This document shows, one piece after another, positions 21,096-31,631 of a stretch of 64,000 nt of DNA (its first letter is position 1; each line of letters starts with the position of its first letter). The translations under genes and the position numbers were made by a program. Origin of the DNA: Setomelanomma holmii (taxonomy: Eukaryota; Ascomycota; Dothideomycetes; Pleosporales; Phaeosphaeriaceae); assembly GCA_010015745.1 (NCBI GenBank), contig ML978208.1:156691-220690 (forward strand). Direction: 5' to 3'. The notes beneath the pieces are model-generated. The model worked only from the letters and a program-made list of their open reading frames with translations, had not been told where the DNA came from and searched no databases.

Positions 21096-23469
21096 TCATA
21101 TAAGTTCAAGGATCTCCATATCGCAGTTCTCAAACAGCTGCGAACAAGCAGACACAGGCATGTCCACTTGCTCGTCTTCTTTCATAATATACTCGCAGGC
21201 GGACCAGAACCCTACCCTGCAGAACTTTCGTCTTCCACCATTATTACGCTGCTCAGCCAAGATAAGACCGGCAAATTCAGTCTGCTTTGAAGTTGCAGAC
21301 CACAATTGCTCCTCAGCATACTTGACCAAGAGCAGCGTGACGTCCTCATTATACTCTTCATCCTCTGGTTCCCTCATAGCATTGAAGTGTACAGTACCGA
21401 GTTCCTTTCCGGTTTGTTTTTCGTACAGTAGTGTCGTGCGCGGAAAGCGATCCACTTCAGTTACGCGGCAGATCGCTGCAGCCAATCGTCCTCTGATAGT
21501 TAGCGTAGCGGGACTCGACATCCCCATAGGGCGCACTGGTATCTCGAAGTTGGAATTTGTGGCTCATGACTACGATCGTATATGGAGATTCTGCACGAGG
21601 CGGGGACCTTTCTGGAGGGTTCGTTTGGTGGAAATGCTGGACCTCGGTGTCGATTGAGGTCCAAGCCCAACTTGGACATCGGCGCTGCTCTTTTCGATTG
21701 CTCGTCTAATCCGGACATCTCCAATACCATAGCAAGTCTTGGGGAAATTTTGAGAGCCAATGGCCTGCGACATAAGTCTCCTCGGTCTGTTCTGGGCTCA
21801 TCGTTGCCATTCCATGTGCTATTCCAGATATTGCCAATGTACGATCAGTACTAAACGTCAAGTGTCGCTGCGAGTATGCCTCGACTATGGAGTACCAAGT
21901 ACCCATCATATCTTCTTTGCTTGCGAAATTCCGGCCAAGAAGTGTTGCGGGAACATGGCCATTACTCAACTTGGGCAACCAAATTTTTCCAATATTTGAC
22001 GGCCAGTCCTGCGTCCAGCCATCACTACTTTCGGCTGAGTACTCGTCCGTAAATGGACATAGAAAGTGGACCTGATTGCGACGATACTCGAGAACACGGG
22101 ACGAGAGCAATCGCTCCTGCAAGCACCATCCACGCTGTGCCAACGGCTCTACAACGAGTAGATCTTCGTCTTCGATTGGATAAGCGTGGACCTTCGTAAT
22201 ATCGTCAGAGCCACCAGCTTGCGCATACCGGACTCGAAGCTCCAAAGTTCGATCGGTGTAGTGATTCCGGTCGCCGAGAAATCCTTCCTGGGCACTGCAT
22301 GGGTAGGACGCCGCGATATTACAGACTGCATTACTGTAGATTGCGGGCATCTTAGCTATCTCGTGAGATCTGTCTTGATCGTTGTCTTGTATGATGCACA
22401 GACTGTCTACCCAAAGATACTGGAAGCCCATATCCACGGATACCGTAATTGCATCTCGTATGGTCGCAGACAGCTCTTCCAGATCTATGTGATCCTTTGA
22501 TTGCGAGAAGGTCTCTGCCGTAGTCCCGTATTCTTGGTCACCACCCCAACAGTATGAGAGCGTCAGGTACGGAACTGGGTCATTTGGTTCTGTTTCGAAT
22601 ATTCGAGTGTCGATTTTCCCGTCAATTGTTGTGTGAATCTTGATAAGTCTGGTTGGCATAAGTGCTGATGTAAGATCGTGCTCGTGTTTATGATCCTTGA
22701 TACAGGTCGACAATCAGGAGCGAGCGAGATCGAACGAGATCGAACGAGTCTGAAGATGATGGACATCGCGCGATAGGCCTAGTCTTCATTCGAGATTTTA
22801 ATTGACTTCCTATGCGGTCATGTAGGCAGGAGGTTGTCATCTCTGAGATTAGATATGAAGATGATTCGGAGCTTTCGGGGTGTAGTACCTTCCAAAGCAA
22901 CGAAGTCCAGCTCCGGCCCTTCCCAAAGATAGCTAAAACGCCCTCTTGTACTCTTGCCATCGCTTCTCATCAAGTCTCTTTTCAAGCGGGTTCGATTCTT
23001 GACCATCTGAAAGCATTCCAAGTGGAGTTGTAGTTGTGGCTCTGCCTGGGTGGACCATACGTCATGCGACGTTTGGGGGTTCTGGACGTCGTTTTTCTCA
23101 ATTTCGTAGTATCTATCGTGGTCTTCTCCATCTGTACTTTCAGGCTGTGTTTCATCTTCCAGGCTTGATCCTGTGGCAATTTTCTCGTTGTCCAGAGCCT
23201 CATCCTCACCCAGGACTGCCGGGAGGCTTGCAAATTGGCCATCAAGATACCCTGCATGATCTGGTCCGGCCGCTTGCAGATCAAACGCATCTATTGCTGA
23301 AGTCCACTGGTAGAACGAGCAACCATCTCGCACTGCAATTTTGACGTCCTCCACAGTTAGGTGCAGAACTGACGCAACCTCATCGGGAGATCCGTATCGA
23401 GAATCATAAATTTGGTAGATTTATAATGACCTGACCACAGTGATGACAGGAATGCGCATTTGTTGCCAT
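21096..23469 (-). pseudogene. HET-domain (heterokaryon incompatibility) gene, multiply broken
   Basis: HET-domain proteins are fungal self/non-self cell-death factors. The HET core is clear: YLTLSYCWGG, LWVDSLCIIQD, EIAKMPAIYSNAVCNIAASY and RGWCLQERLLSSRVL, preceded by an N-terminal CHHC module starting at ATG 23469 (SCHHCGQVI). At least five lesions separate the pieces. There is a frame change near 23405; a frame change near 22820; a 10-bp tandem duplication at 22726-22745; a TGA at 22716-22714 where the family has Trp; and a TAG at 21708-21706 followed in frame by SWAWTSIDTEV. A further one-base frame change lies near 21525, before ATLTIRGRLAAAI. The C-terminal beta-rich part ends at 21096. 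HET genes are often polymorphic and decay under balancing or relaxed selection. The gene is clearly non-functional as read. Confidence 0.85.
22726..22745. repeat. 10-bp tandem duplication inside the HET relic
   Basis: GAGATCGAAC is present twice in tandem. Removing one copy restores the normal HET spacing between the Ser-rich linker and the next conserved helix, so it looks like a slippage lesion. Confidence 0.7.
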
Positions 23470-23909
23470 GATCGCAGGCGCTGCATATGCGGTGCTATTA
23501 GATGAGGACTTCGGTAAGCAAAAGAACCTTGGAAGTGGGCGAGAGAGCTCATTGCGACTTTCCCCATTTGGGCCTGGCTGAGAAGACCCACCCTCTTCAA
23601 GGCGTTTTCTCACCTTGCGTCAAGCACTACTTTAAGGTATTCAATCCTGGTCAGATCGTCACCATGACCCAAAGAGAGCACCAACGCGTTCTCCTGACCA
23701 ATATGATCCGTGTACCGAACAGGTCGATAATCACCTGTAGCACTTCAGCTCACCACTCATCAGTGCATGCCATGTCGTAGCTTGAGCGAACTGTCGCTGA
23801 ATCAATATTGCGTTTTACATCATTTTGATGTACGTTGGCTGATCTGCTGCCATCTGTCCTTTCTCCAGGTGGTATGTACACTCCAAATCTTGCGCTTTTA
23901 TAGCGACTC
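23470..23909. other. Intergenic between HET relic and decarboxylase
   Basis: The 5' side of the HET relic and the 3' side of the decarboxylase. Only short unsupported frames are present. Confidence 0.45.
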
Positions 23910-25538
23910 TCACGCACTCTTTCCGTTTTGCCTAATAGCCTCCTCTACGAGCGCATCAAACACACCCTTGAGATACTTCTCTTCGCTCAGTATTGTCGCA
24001 CTGACCACACGGATAACGTACGTCCCGCATATTACCGTACTCGTCAAGAAGAATTCACCCTTCGAATTGACCGCTTCGTACACCTCTTTAGTCCTTTGAC
24101 TCGCGTTTTCGCAGTATTGCGCCTCCGCATTGGGCGTAAAGTCATTTGAGTAAGACTCATGTGTTGGGTCAGGCTTGTTGGCTGCCGTGAGCGAAGCGGT
24201 TGGAGCCGACGGCTTGATCTGGAAAGTGACTAGGCCGAAGGCAGGTTCAGTGGCAACGCTGAAGACGTCTGGACGTGACTTTAGTAGATCCAAGAAGTAT
24301 TCACCTAGCTTGATATGCTTCCGAATGAACGAGCGAAGCCCATTGACGCCATATGTGCGCAGAACGAACCAGACCTTTAAGCTCCTGAAACGCCGGCCTA
24401 GCGGGATTTGCCAGTCGCGATAGTCTGTGACTAGGCCGGACTCTGTGAACTCGTTCCGCAAGTAACTTGGCGTAATGCTGTACGTATCCATGAGGTCTTT
24501 GCGACGCTTGATGAAGAAGGCGGAGCAATCGAAATTGACGAGCAGCCACTTGTGAAGGTTGAAGTTGAAGGAATCAAAATTGGCCATGGGCTGGCATAGG
24601 TGTTGGTACTCTGGGCAGACGAGAGCAGAACCCGCATATGCGGCGTCAACATGGATCCATACATCCGGGTACTCTTTTGCGAGCTGAGCAATACCTTCGA
24701 GGTCGTCAACCGCACATGTTGCGGTACTACCGAGAGTGGCCGTGAAGTAGAACGGCTCCAGCCCTTTCGCTCGACATGCTTCAATCGTGCTCCTTAAAGC
24801 ATCGGCAGTGACACTGTAGTCTGTCTCTTTTGGTGCGGGCACAGTCCTGAAACGTGTGCCTGCAATGATTGCTGCTTTCTGCGTGCTTGAATGAGCGTGT
24901 TCAGACCCTAGGGCCACAAGCTTTCCTCGCATCTCAGCAGCTCTATCCAACCTCTCCTCGCCCTCGGGCATATCAGCCAACCGTCTCCTAATCAATCGTT
25001 CCCTTGCGGCAACGACTGCAGTCACAACAACTTCACTTGCCGTTCCTTGAATGATGCCACCTCCTCCGTTCTCGCTGGAGCTTAGGTAACACTTCGGCAG
25101 ACCGATGAGATTGCAAATCCAGTCCATCATAACGGTCTCCAATTCCGTGATAGCAGGCGAACAAATCCAATTGAACGCTGCGGCATTGAAAGCGCCACTG
25201 TACATGTCTCCAATCATAGCCGGAAAGGATGAATTGCACGGAAAGAAGGCCATGAACTTGGGTGATTGCCAATGTGTGAGACCTGGCATGATGACGCGAT
25301 CTATGTCAGCCTGGATGGTTTCCCATGCTTCGCCGTCTTCCGGTGGACCTTCGGGGAGGAGAGGTCGCAAGTAGCCGGGTTTGATGGACGGTAATACTGG
25401 TCGTTCATCGAGCGTGTCATAGTAGTTGGCGACTATTCTAATTTCAATTGTTGTTCACGCTGATAAATACTGAAATTCGAAAGACTTACTTTCGTCAATG
25501 GCACCTTTTGCCGCCTGCCGAAACTGTGAAGAATCCAT
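23910..25538 (-). CDS. Group II PLP decarboxylase (aromatic/tyrosine decarboxylase-like)
   Basis: Pyridoxal-phosphate decarboxylase of the aromatic L-amino-acid / tyrosine decarboxylase family (PF00282). Exon 1 is 25538-25490 (MDSSQFRQAAKGAIDE) and exon 2 is 25432-23910 (1,572 nt, 523 aa). The intron is 57 nt, and the join restores IANYYDTL, the family N-terminus. Visible signatures are HWQSPKFMAFFP, the PLP-binding HVDAAYAGSA (Asp contacts the pyridine N) and the Schiff-base Lys in NFNLHKWLL; the C-terminal CGTYVIRVV is typical. Fungal members make tyramine, tryptamine or similar amines from aromatic amino acids, but the exact substrate cannot be read from sequence. It is intact. A stand-alone biosynthetic cluster is not evident, since the next genes are a HET relic and BRE2. 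Confidence 0.92.
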
Positions 25539-26225
25539 TGTGGGGTAAGAAGTCGATTGGTTCGAACAGATCCACCTATCTGAGTATCGATACGACGTCT
25601 ACGTAGGGATTTTTAAGAAATGCAAGAATGGTGAGGAAGCAGAGGAACATAGGCACTGGGTTTTGTGGAGCATACGCAACGGTCAAGTAAGAATTTCGGT
25701 TCCGCTAATTCCGCACTATTGCCATTGTGGGCCTAGGCTACCGAAGTGCGGAATGTGGGGCTCGAGATATTACACCCGTAGGGCGTGCCTCTATACTCCA
25801 TGATGAATGCTGGAAGATGCCAGATAGCGATAGAGGCTTTCAGTTGAGTCGACGTACGTTGCCTGAACAGCAGGTTTGCCACTGCATCTCTGTCTTCATG
25901 AGCTCCATGAAACGAGCAGTTGTTGAAGTTACCATGGCCCCCCTCAAGAAATTGTGTCGAAATCCAACTCGAATGACATCAAGTTCTCGCCTATAGTCGA
26001 GCCTGATTGTACTCAAAGCCTAGAGTACTGGCATATGATTGGTTTTACTGCTGGCTGGAGGCTGTCGAGTATGGGCTAGAGGTTCGTCTCCTACAAAACT
26101 CCCAGCGAGGACCGTAGTAATATTTGAGTTATGCTCAGAATATGCTGAGCTTGAGTACCAAATATATGGGTATACGCATGGTGAGAAGTAAAACTGAAGA
26201 CTTTTGAGCGTACAGATTGTTGGCA
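25539..26225. other. Intergenic, decarboxylase promoter
   Basis: 5' flank of the decarboxylase and 3' flank of BRE2. One 89-codon plus-strand frame has no supporting signal. No repeat was recognised. Confidence 0.45.
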
Positions 26226-27992
26226 TCAGTACCTTTTGCCCACTTCCACGCCGAGATTCTCATCAGGATTTGCGAAGCCCCTGGCCCTCGGGGTAGATTT
26301 GCCAGCAACGTCTTGAGGTGTTTCGCCTTTATACTCCCAGCCGCCATCTTGCGAGAAGAAATCAACCTCATCAATGATGTCCCATACAACGTCTTCAGCT
26401 ATTTGTTCCTTGAAACGGTCGCCAATAGCGCGCAATTTGCGGCCTTCCGGAATCTGCTTCTCTCTCTCGTTGCTACCAGCCATGTGCGTATCTTTTTCGC
26501 GCTGCTGGACAAGCTCATTTGGCGGGCACCAAAAGTCGGGACCAAAGTTGACTTGTGCAATCCCGCCATTGAACAGCGATATAGCAGGAATGTAGCCGAC
26601 CATACCGTCGTCGAAGCCTGTCCGAGCACCTGTCTTCACCGCCTCGACCGACGGCACGCTGGCCGGAGGCAGAAAGGCCAAAAGATTCTCAAAAGCAATG
26701 CCAACCTCCTGACCGTTCTTGTAGACCTTGATGTGCGAGTGCGGGAGTGATCTCACACTGATATCTTCGTGATTGGGTGAGGGGTAGATCTTGGGAACCG
26801 GGCCTCTGTCGTGGTACGCCTCAACCATCTTGGTCACCTGATAGTCCAGCTGCTCAAAGTAGAAGTTGCCTTTGTATGGCACCGGTATCCGATCTCGAAT
26901 AATGTCCACAGGCTTTTCGGCTGGATCATTGGAGGGGTCAAATCCATCTCCAAGGTCCACTGCTGGATTGTAGATGCCTTCGATGACCTTGCGATGCAGA
27001 GACAGCGCAGGCAGCTGGATCTCCAGGCCTATTACATCACCTTCTTGGATATGCTGGTCTGTGACATACTCAACTGGCACAGGCTTTCCATGCGGCGGGC
27101 GTGCCTTCATGTGCTTGCTCTTGGCGCCCTTGGGAAGAGGTTTGAAGATCTTTGAAGCCCGCGACCTATGCTGTGCCTCAAAGCGGGCATCTGTGATACC
27201 ATAGCTGTAGCCATCGAAGCCGACGGGCCCATCCAGCGGTGCCTCTCTCCTCGCCCAACCCATGCGGATGTGAGGACCAGGCTTCGTGTCGCCAGTCTTT
27301 GGGTCCATGGGGTCTTTGGGGCCATCGAAGGGTATGCCGCGCAGTATCTTGACTTCGTAATAGAGTCTGCCTTCTCTTGCAACCACGTTACCTCTACCCA
27401 TGCGCCAGCCTTTCTCCTGCGTCACAACAGTCGCGCTATCGTCAAAGTGGAACCACTTGTCTGAGTCTTCGTGGCTCATCCTAGGTCCATATGGCCTGGA
27501 GTCGCTCTGTCGGTAGTACTGTTTGTGCCGGAACAGAGGGTCAGCCACGCAGGGCGTGTACTTGTATCCTCGCTTGTTCCATGCCTGGTCGTGCGGCTTC
27601 TTCAATTCTGCAGCATAGTCCGGGGTGAAGATTGGCTGTGGCTCGTGGGACATGAAAAGGCTGTCCTTGGGCGGCTCGTAGTCGGAAGCTTTGGGCTCAG
27701 GTATCGAATATCGCATAGGCGAGTCGGCGGTTGGCCGGTCCTTTTTGGTCGTCTTCGCATTGGGAGTGCTTGCGCGCGTGTTCGCTGAAGCTTCGCGCTT
27801 CTTGAGGGTCTCGCGCTTTTCCCTCTGCTCGCGCTCACGCGGCGGCACTTTTGGACGAGCGCGCGCCGCAGCATCGGGATTGGGGTTCAGTGGAGAAGAT
27901 ATGGCGGGCGCATGATCTTCTTCGAGCGGCCGTCGTATGGGAGGGCCCAGTGCGGGCGTATTCGAACGCGAATTAGACTGCGATTCAGCCAT
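26226..27992 (-). CDS. bre2: COMPASS subunit Bre2/Ash2L (SPRY domain)
   Basis: Subunit of the Set1/COMPASS histone H3K4 methyltransferase complex (Bre2 in yeast, Ash2L in animals, CclA in Aspergillus), acting in the nucleus. Single exon, 588 aa. The N-terminal 110 residues or so are low-complexity (Arg/Pro/Glu-rich). The SPRY core then shows GRLYYEVKILRG, IRMGWARREAPLDGPVGFDGYSYG, a basic insertion (KPLPKGAKSKHMKARPP) and GDVIGLEIQLP. It ends with a fungal tail after the ISLFNGGIAQVNFGPDFWCPP segment. It is divergent from ENP1 across a 306-bp shared promoter. Loss of this factor in Aspergillus is known to derepress secondary metabolite clusters near telomeres. No damage is visible. Confidence 0.92.
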   Translation of the reverse strand: MAESQSNSRSNTPALGPPIRRPLEEDHAPAISSPLNPNPDAAARARPKVPPREREQREKRETLKKREASANTRASTPNAKTTKKDRPTADSPMRYSIPEPKASDYEPPKDSLFMSHEPQPIFTPDYAAELKKPHDQAWNKRGYKYTPCVADPLFRHKQYYRQSDSRPYGPRMSHEDSDKWFHFDDSATVVTQEKGWRMGRGNVVAREGRLYYEVKILRGIPFDGPKDPMDPKTGDTKPGPHIRMGWARREAPLDGPVGFDGYSYGITDARFEAQHRSRASKIFKPLPKGAKSKHMKARPPHGKPVPVEYVTDQHIQEGDVIGLEIQLPALSLHRKVIEGIYNPAVDLGDGFDPSNDPAEKPVDIIRDRIPVPYKGNFYFEQLDYQVTKMVEAYHDRGPVPKIYPSPNHEDISVRSLPHSHIKVYKNGQEVGIAFENLLAFLPPASVPSVEAVKTGARTGFDDGMVGYIPAISLFNGGIAQVNFGPDFWCPPNELVQQREKDTHMAGSNEREKQIPEGRKLRAIGDRFKEQIAEDVVWDIIDEVDFFSQDGGWEYKGETPQDVAGKSTPRARGFANPDENLGVEVGKRY

Positions 27993-28298
27993 GTTGGTCG
28001 TGAAGGCTGAGAACGTTGGTGCCAGAGACGGAGCGGTTGACGGGTAACGCGACAGGGATGCTCTACTGTAGGTACGAATGGCTGTCCATGCACAAAAGTT
28101 TGGGCGCGACCGAACCCCACTAAACTTTTTGTCTCCGCCGCACGCATTCGAAACCTTACTTTACACCCGCAGATCCACCACCGGGACGGCCAGCGACATT
28201 GAGGACTCCCATTTGAAGTGCCTTTGATTGCAGCGTTGCCCCAGAAACATCACATTTCTATCCCACTCGAGCCTGCCGGCGCCGTTCACACAGTCGAA
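27993..28298. promoter_or_regulatory. Shared divergent promoter, BRE2 / ENP1
   Basis: Only 306 bp separate the two divergent start codons, so the genes must share a regulatory region. I could not assign individual factor sites with confidence. Confidence 0.6.
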
Positions 28299-29810
28299 AT
28301 GCCAAAGGCACCGAAGTCGCCTGGTGCGCCAGGACAGCGTCACAATCCCCTCGTAGAAGAGTACGCACCGTCGGATCCGTGGAAGCACAAACCCGCGAAG
28401 CGCCAAAAGCGCAACAAGGACGAGAAAGAGGAGGAAAAATTTGTAGACTCGAAGAGTTCACGCAAGATCCTAGACATTGGGCGAGAGCTTGAGGAGGAAG
28501 ATGAGCGAGAGAACAAGGCCCAACGGTCAGAAGGCGCAAATCCTGCATTCGACTTCGAGACTCGAATGGGCGAGGACGAGCCAGAAATCGACGAGGGTGC
28601 ACACATTGAAGATGACGACGAGGCATGGGGCGAGGACGACGAAGAGGTGGAAGAGGTGGAGATTGACGCGAACGATCTGGCGGCCTGGAATAAATTCATA
28701 CCAACAGACGACATTCCCATTGTGTGGCCAGGGGAGGAAGCGCAACCCTCAGGACCTGGCACAGACCTGGCAGCGCTGATCTTGGAGAAGATCGCAGCAC
28801 ATGAGGCTTCAGATGGCGCAGTGAAGCAGCCAGAGATTTTGGGTGGAGGTGCGCCAGAAGATGCTATCGAGCTTCCTGCAAAGGTTGTTGAAGGTATACC
28901 AACCTCCGTCCGCCGTATTTTGATCCTTTGCTAAATCTCTCCAGTGTACTCCAAGATTGGCTTGATCATGAGCCGTTACAAGTCAGGCAAGCTGCCAAAG
29001 CCGTTCAAAATCCTCCCCACTATTCCCGCCTGGGAGACGCTGCTCTCCATAACACATCCCGAAAATTGGACACCCAATGCCATGTTCGCTGCTACTCGCA
29101 TCTTCATCTCCGCGAAGCCCCAGACTGCGCAGATCTTCCTCAACACCGTCCTGCTGCCTGCCGTGCAAGACAACATCCAGGAAACACACAAACTCAACGT
29201 CCACTTGTACAACGCGCTCAAGAAGGCTTTATACAAGCCTAGCGCGTTCTTCAAGGGCGTCGTATTCCCCATGCTCACAGATGGATCGTGCACGCAGCGC
29301 GAGGCTGTCATTGTCGCATCCGTCGTGGCCAAGGTCTCGGTTCCAGTGCTCCACTCCGCAGCAGCTCTTCACCGTCTATGCGAGATCGCAGCCGAGCAAA
29401 TGTCTTCAGATCCGGACGCAGCAGGGCCATGCAACATCTTCATCAAGACGCTTCTCGAGAAGAAGTACGCACTGCCTTTCAAGGTCATTGACGCCCTCGT
29501 CTTTCACTTCTTACGATTTCGCGGTGTGGGATTAGACGCGATGGATACGGAGTCTGTGGCCGGTGACCTGGGAGGCGCAGGCAAGCTGCCAGTCATCTGG
29601 CACCAGTGTTTACTAGCCTTTGCGCAGAGGTACAGGAACGACATCACAGAGGATCAAAGAGAGGCGCTGCTTGATCTGCTTCTATCAAGGGGTCACAAGA
29701 GCATCAGTCCTGAAGTGAGGCGAGAATTGCTGGAGGGCCGGGGTCGGGGCGTCATGCTTGAGCCTGCGCTTGTGGGTATTGATGGGGACGATACAATGGT
29801 TATGGGATGA
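28299..29810 (+). CDS. enp1: Bystin/Enp1, 40S ribosome biogenesis factor
   Basis: Nuclear/nucleolar factor needed for 18S rRNA maturation and 40S export (Enp1 in yeast, bystin in animals). Two exons, 28299-28893 and 28945-29810, join as VVEVYSKIG (1,461 nt, 486 aa). The N-terminal third is charged and acidic (long runs of Asp/Glu around 28,600), as usual. The bystin domain follows with MSRYKSGKLPKPFKILP, FKGVVFPML and DGSCTQREAVIVAS, and CNIFIKTLLEKKYALPFKVIDALVFHF. The start was chosen at MPKAPKSP because upstream in-frame codons resemble leader sequence. It is intact. Confidence 0.96.
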
Positions 29811-29930
29811 GCACCACACTTGCTCGCCATGACCAATGATTGCACGTGCATATGACTGGCGTTTTAGAAGATAAGAGCATATGGTTCATATCAGAGACCA
29901 AGATATATACCCTTCGTTGAACGAGACCAT

Positions 29931-30275
29931 CTATTCGCTCTTGATCTCTGCTTTCGTCTTGTAGAAGGCAACGTAGCCCTTGATCTTATTCATGTCTGGG
30001 AGTGGATTAGGATAGTACCACGCCGCATCCTTGACCTCGGTCTTGTTGGTCGTCACGGTGTAGTAGCTAGCATCGCCCTTGTACGGACAGTGCGTCTTGG
30101 TTGATGTGGGACTGAAGCGTGACTTGTTGATGGACTCAGGCGGGAACTATGATGGTTTAGCATCGTGTCAGAGGAGAGAAGTGGTATGGCGCACGTAGAT
30201 GTTTCCATCGACGATCTCCCACTTGTCGGTCTCGGCAACGACGACGCCATTCACGGAGGCAGTCGCGTGGGGCAT
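29931..30275 (-). CDS. DUF427 protein
   Basis: Small protein of the DUF427 family (PF04248), of unknown biochemical role. Exon 1 is 30275-30195 (MPHATASVNGVVVAETDKWE to GNIY) and exon 2 is 30146-29931 (FPPESINKSRF to KTKAEIKSE), 297 nt and 98 aa. Family hallmarks are the HCPYKGDASYYTV core and the KDAAWYYPNPLPDMNKIKGYVAFY end, and the single domain fills the whole protein. It is convergent with ENP1, with about 120 bp between stop codons. Upstream ATGs exist but lead into unrelated sequence, so I prefer the start at 30275. Confidence 0.88.
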
Positions 30276-31631
30276 GGCTGTATGACGATCGTGAGTTGAT
30301 CTATTTGATTTGAATATAGGTGGACTGGATGTTCAGAGCTTTGCAATGTTATATGTTGCTTCCTGCTTACGACATTTCTCAGCACGACGGAGTGCGGAGT
30401 ACCGGTAGATGTTATCGATAAGAACTTGACGCCGTCATCTTGCAGCAAGCTTACCATTGCAGCAACAGTCCGCCAGCCAGTCAGTTGGTAGTTATGTTAC
30501 AGTCGTCTAATAGTGAATAGTGATCTATTTGACCAAAGTGTCGTGTAAAGATCGGACGAATCGCGGAGCCTTAAACGCGTTCAGCACCACAAGCACGGGA
30601 TCTCATTGGCCATAGAGCAGCAGCCAAACACTAAATTGGGACAGAATTGGAGAAGAAGCGATGTCTGATAGCTGAGTGACGCTCGAAAGTGAGAAACAGA
30701 AATTCGGCAAACTTTGAAAGCATACCTCAACACACGGTCAAGGAATCTAGGTTCATCGCTTGCTCAGTCGCCCATGACCTATGGAAAACTGAGCAGGTTT
30801 GCCGCATTGAAGTCGTCTCGAACCTTGGGATGCTCGCATCGAATTCGGACGCCAAGCAATGCTATAAGATATTCAAAATCTACGATGGCGATTAAAAACA
30901 GGACGAGCCTGGAAGCCATTGCATTCACCGCTCATTCCACAGTTGTGCGCAGGATCTCTGCCGTGCAACTGGGACCGTGTTGAGCACGTGGGACTCGCTG
31001 CGTGATGCAGGCCGTCAGACCCTGGCGCCGCCAAATCAAGCAGCGTGTTTGAGCCTCAAGTCTTGGAAGGTGTTGCACGGTCAAAGGGATGCACAAAAGC
31101 CATCCTTTTATCCATCCGCTATGCCTGGCTCCCGCTGAGGCTCCGCCGACATGCCCGGCGCCGTCGCCGAGTCGTGGCTAGGGCACAAGCGGTAATCCGA
31201 CTATTGTCTCGATTGGAAAATAGGAAAAATGTATGTGCCGTCCGCAAGGGAGGGGAGACTTGCGGTGAGCTGCGAGTGTGACTTGAAGATTGATACAACG
31301 TGGAGGCAGAAGAGCAGCAGGCGGGCTTGATATAATTGACGCGTGGGATGCCCAGGATGGGCTTCGAACGCAGTGCAGCGCTCGCTTGAGACAGCATCGT
31401 CGAGTGGGCGCGCGGGAACGGCTGGCAGAGCTTTAATTGGAAAAGGCTTATCTGCGCGCAGAAGCAACCCCTGCCACAGCTCGCTCTAGTAGCTTGTTCG
31501 TCATCGCCGCGAAAAAGTTGATCAGATCCGCCATCGACGTGACACTCCTCAACACCTTTTGTCCGCCCACAGCCATCAGACATTATCTGCCATTGACTGC
31601 GAGCTGCCTCTCCGCAGCCTCAAGACCCCCA
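30276..31631. other. Divergent intergenic, DUF427 / NDE1
   Basis: About 1.36 kb between divergent starts. Several overlapping short frames exist on both strands, without domains. It should hold two promoters and the NDE1 leader. No repeat was recognised. Confidence 0.45.

Noticed and set aside
14088..25538. Secondary metabolite gene cluster (MFS, 2OG oxygenase, decarboxylase)
   Set aside because: No synthase, terpene cyclase or pathway regulator is present, the transporter is a pseudogene, and unrelated genes intervene.
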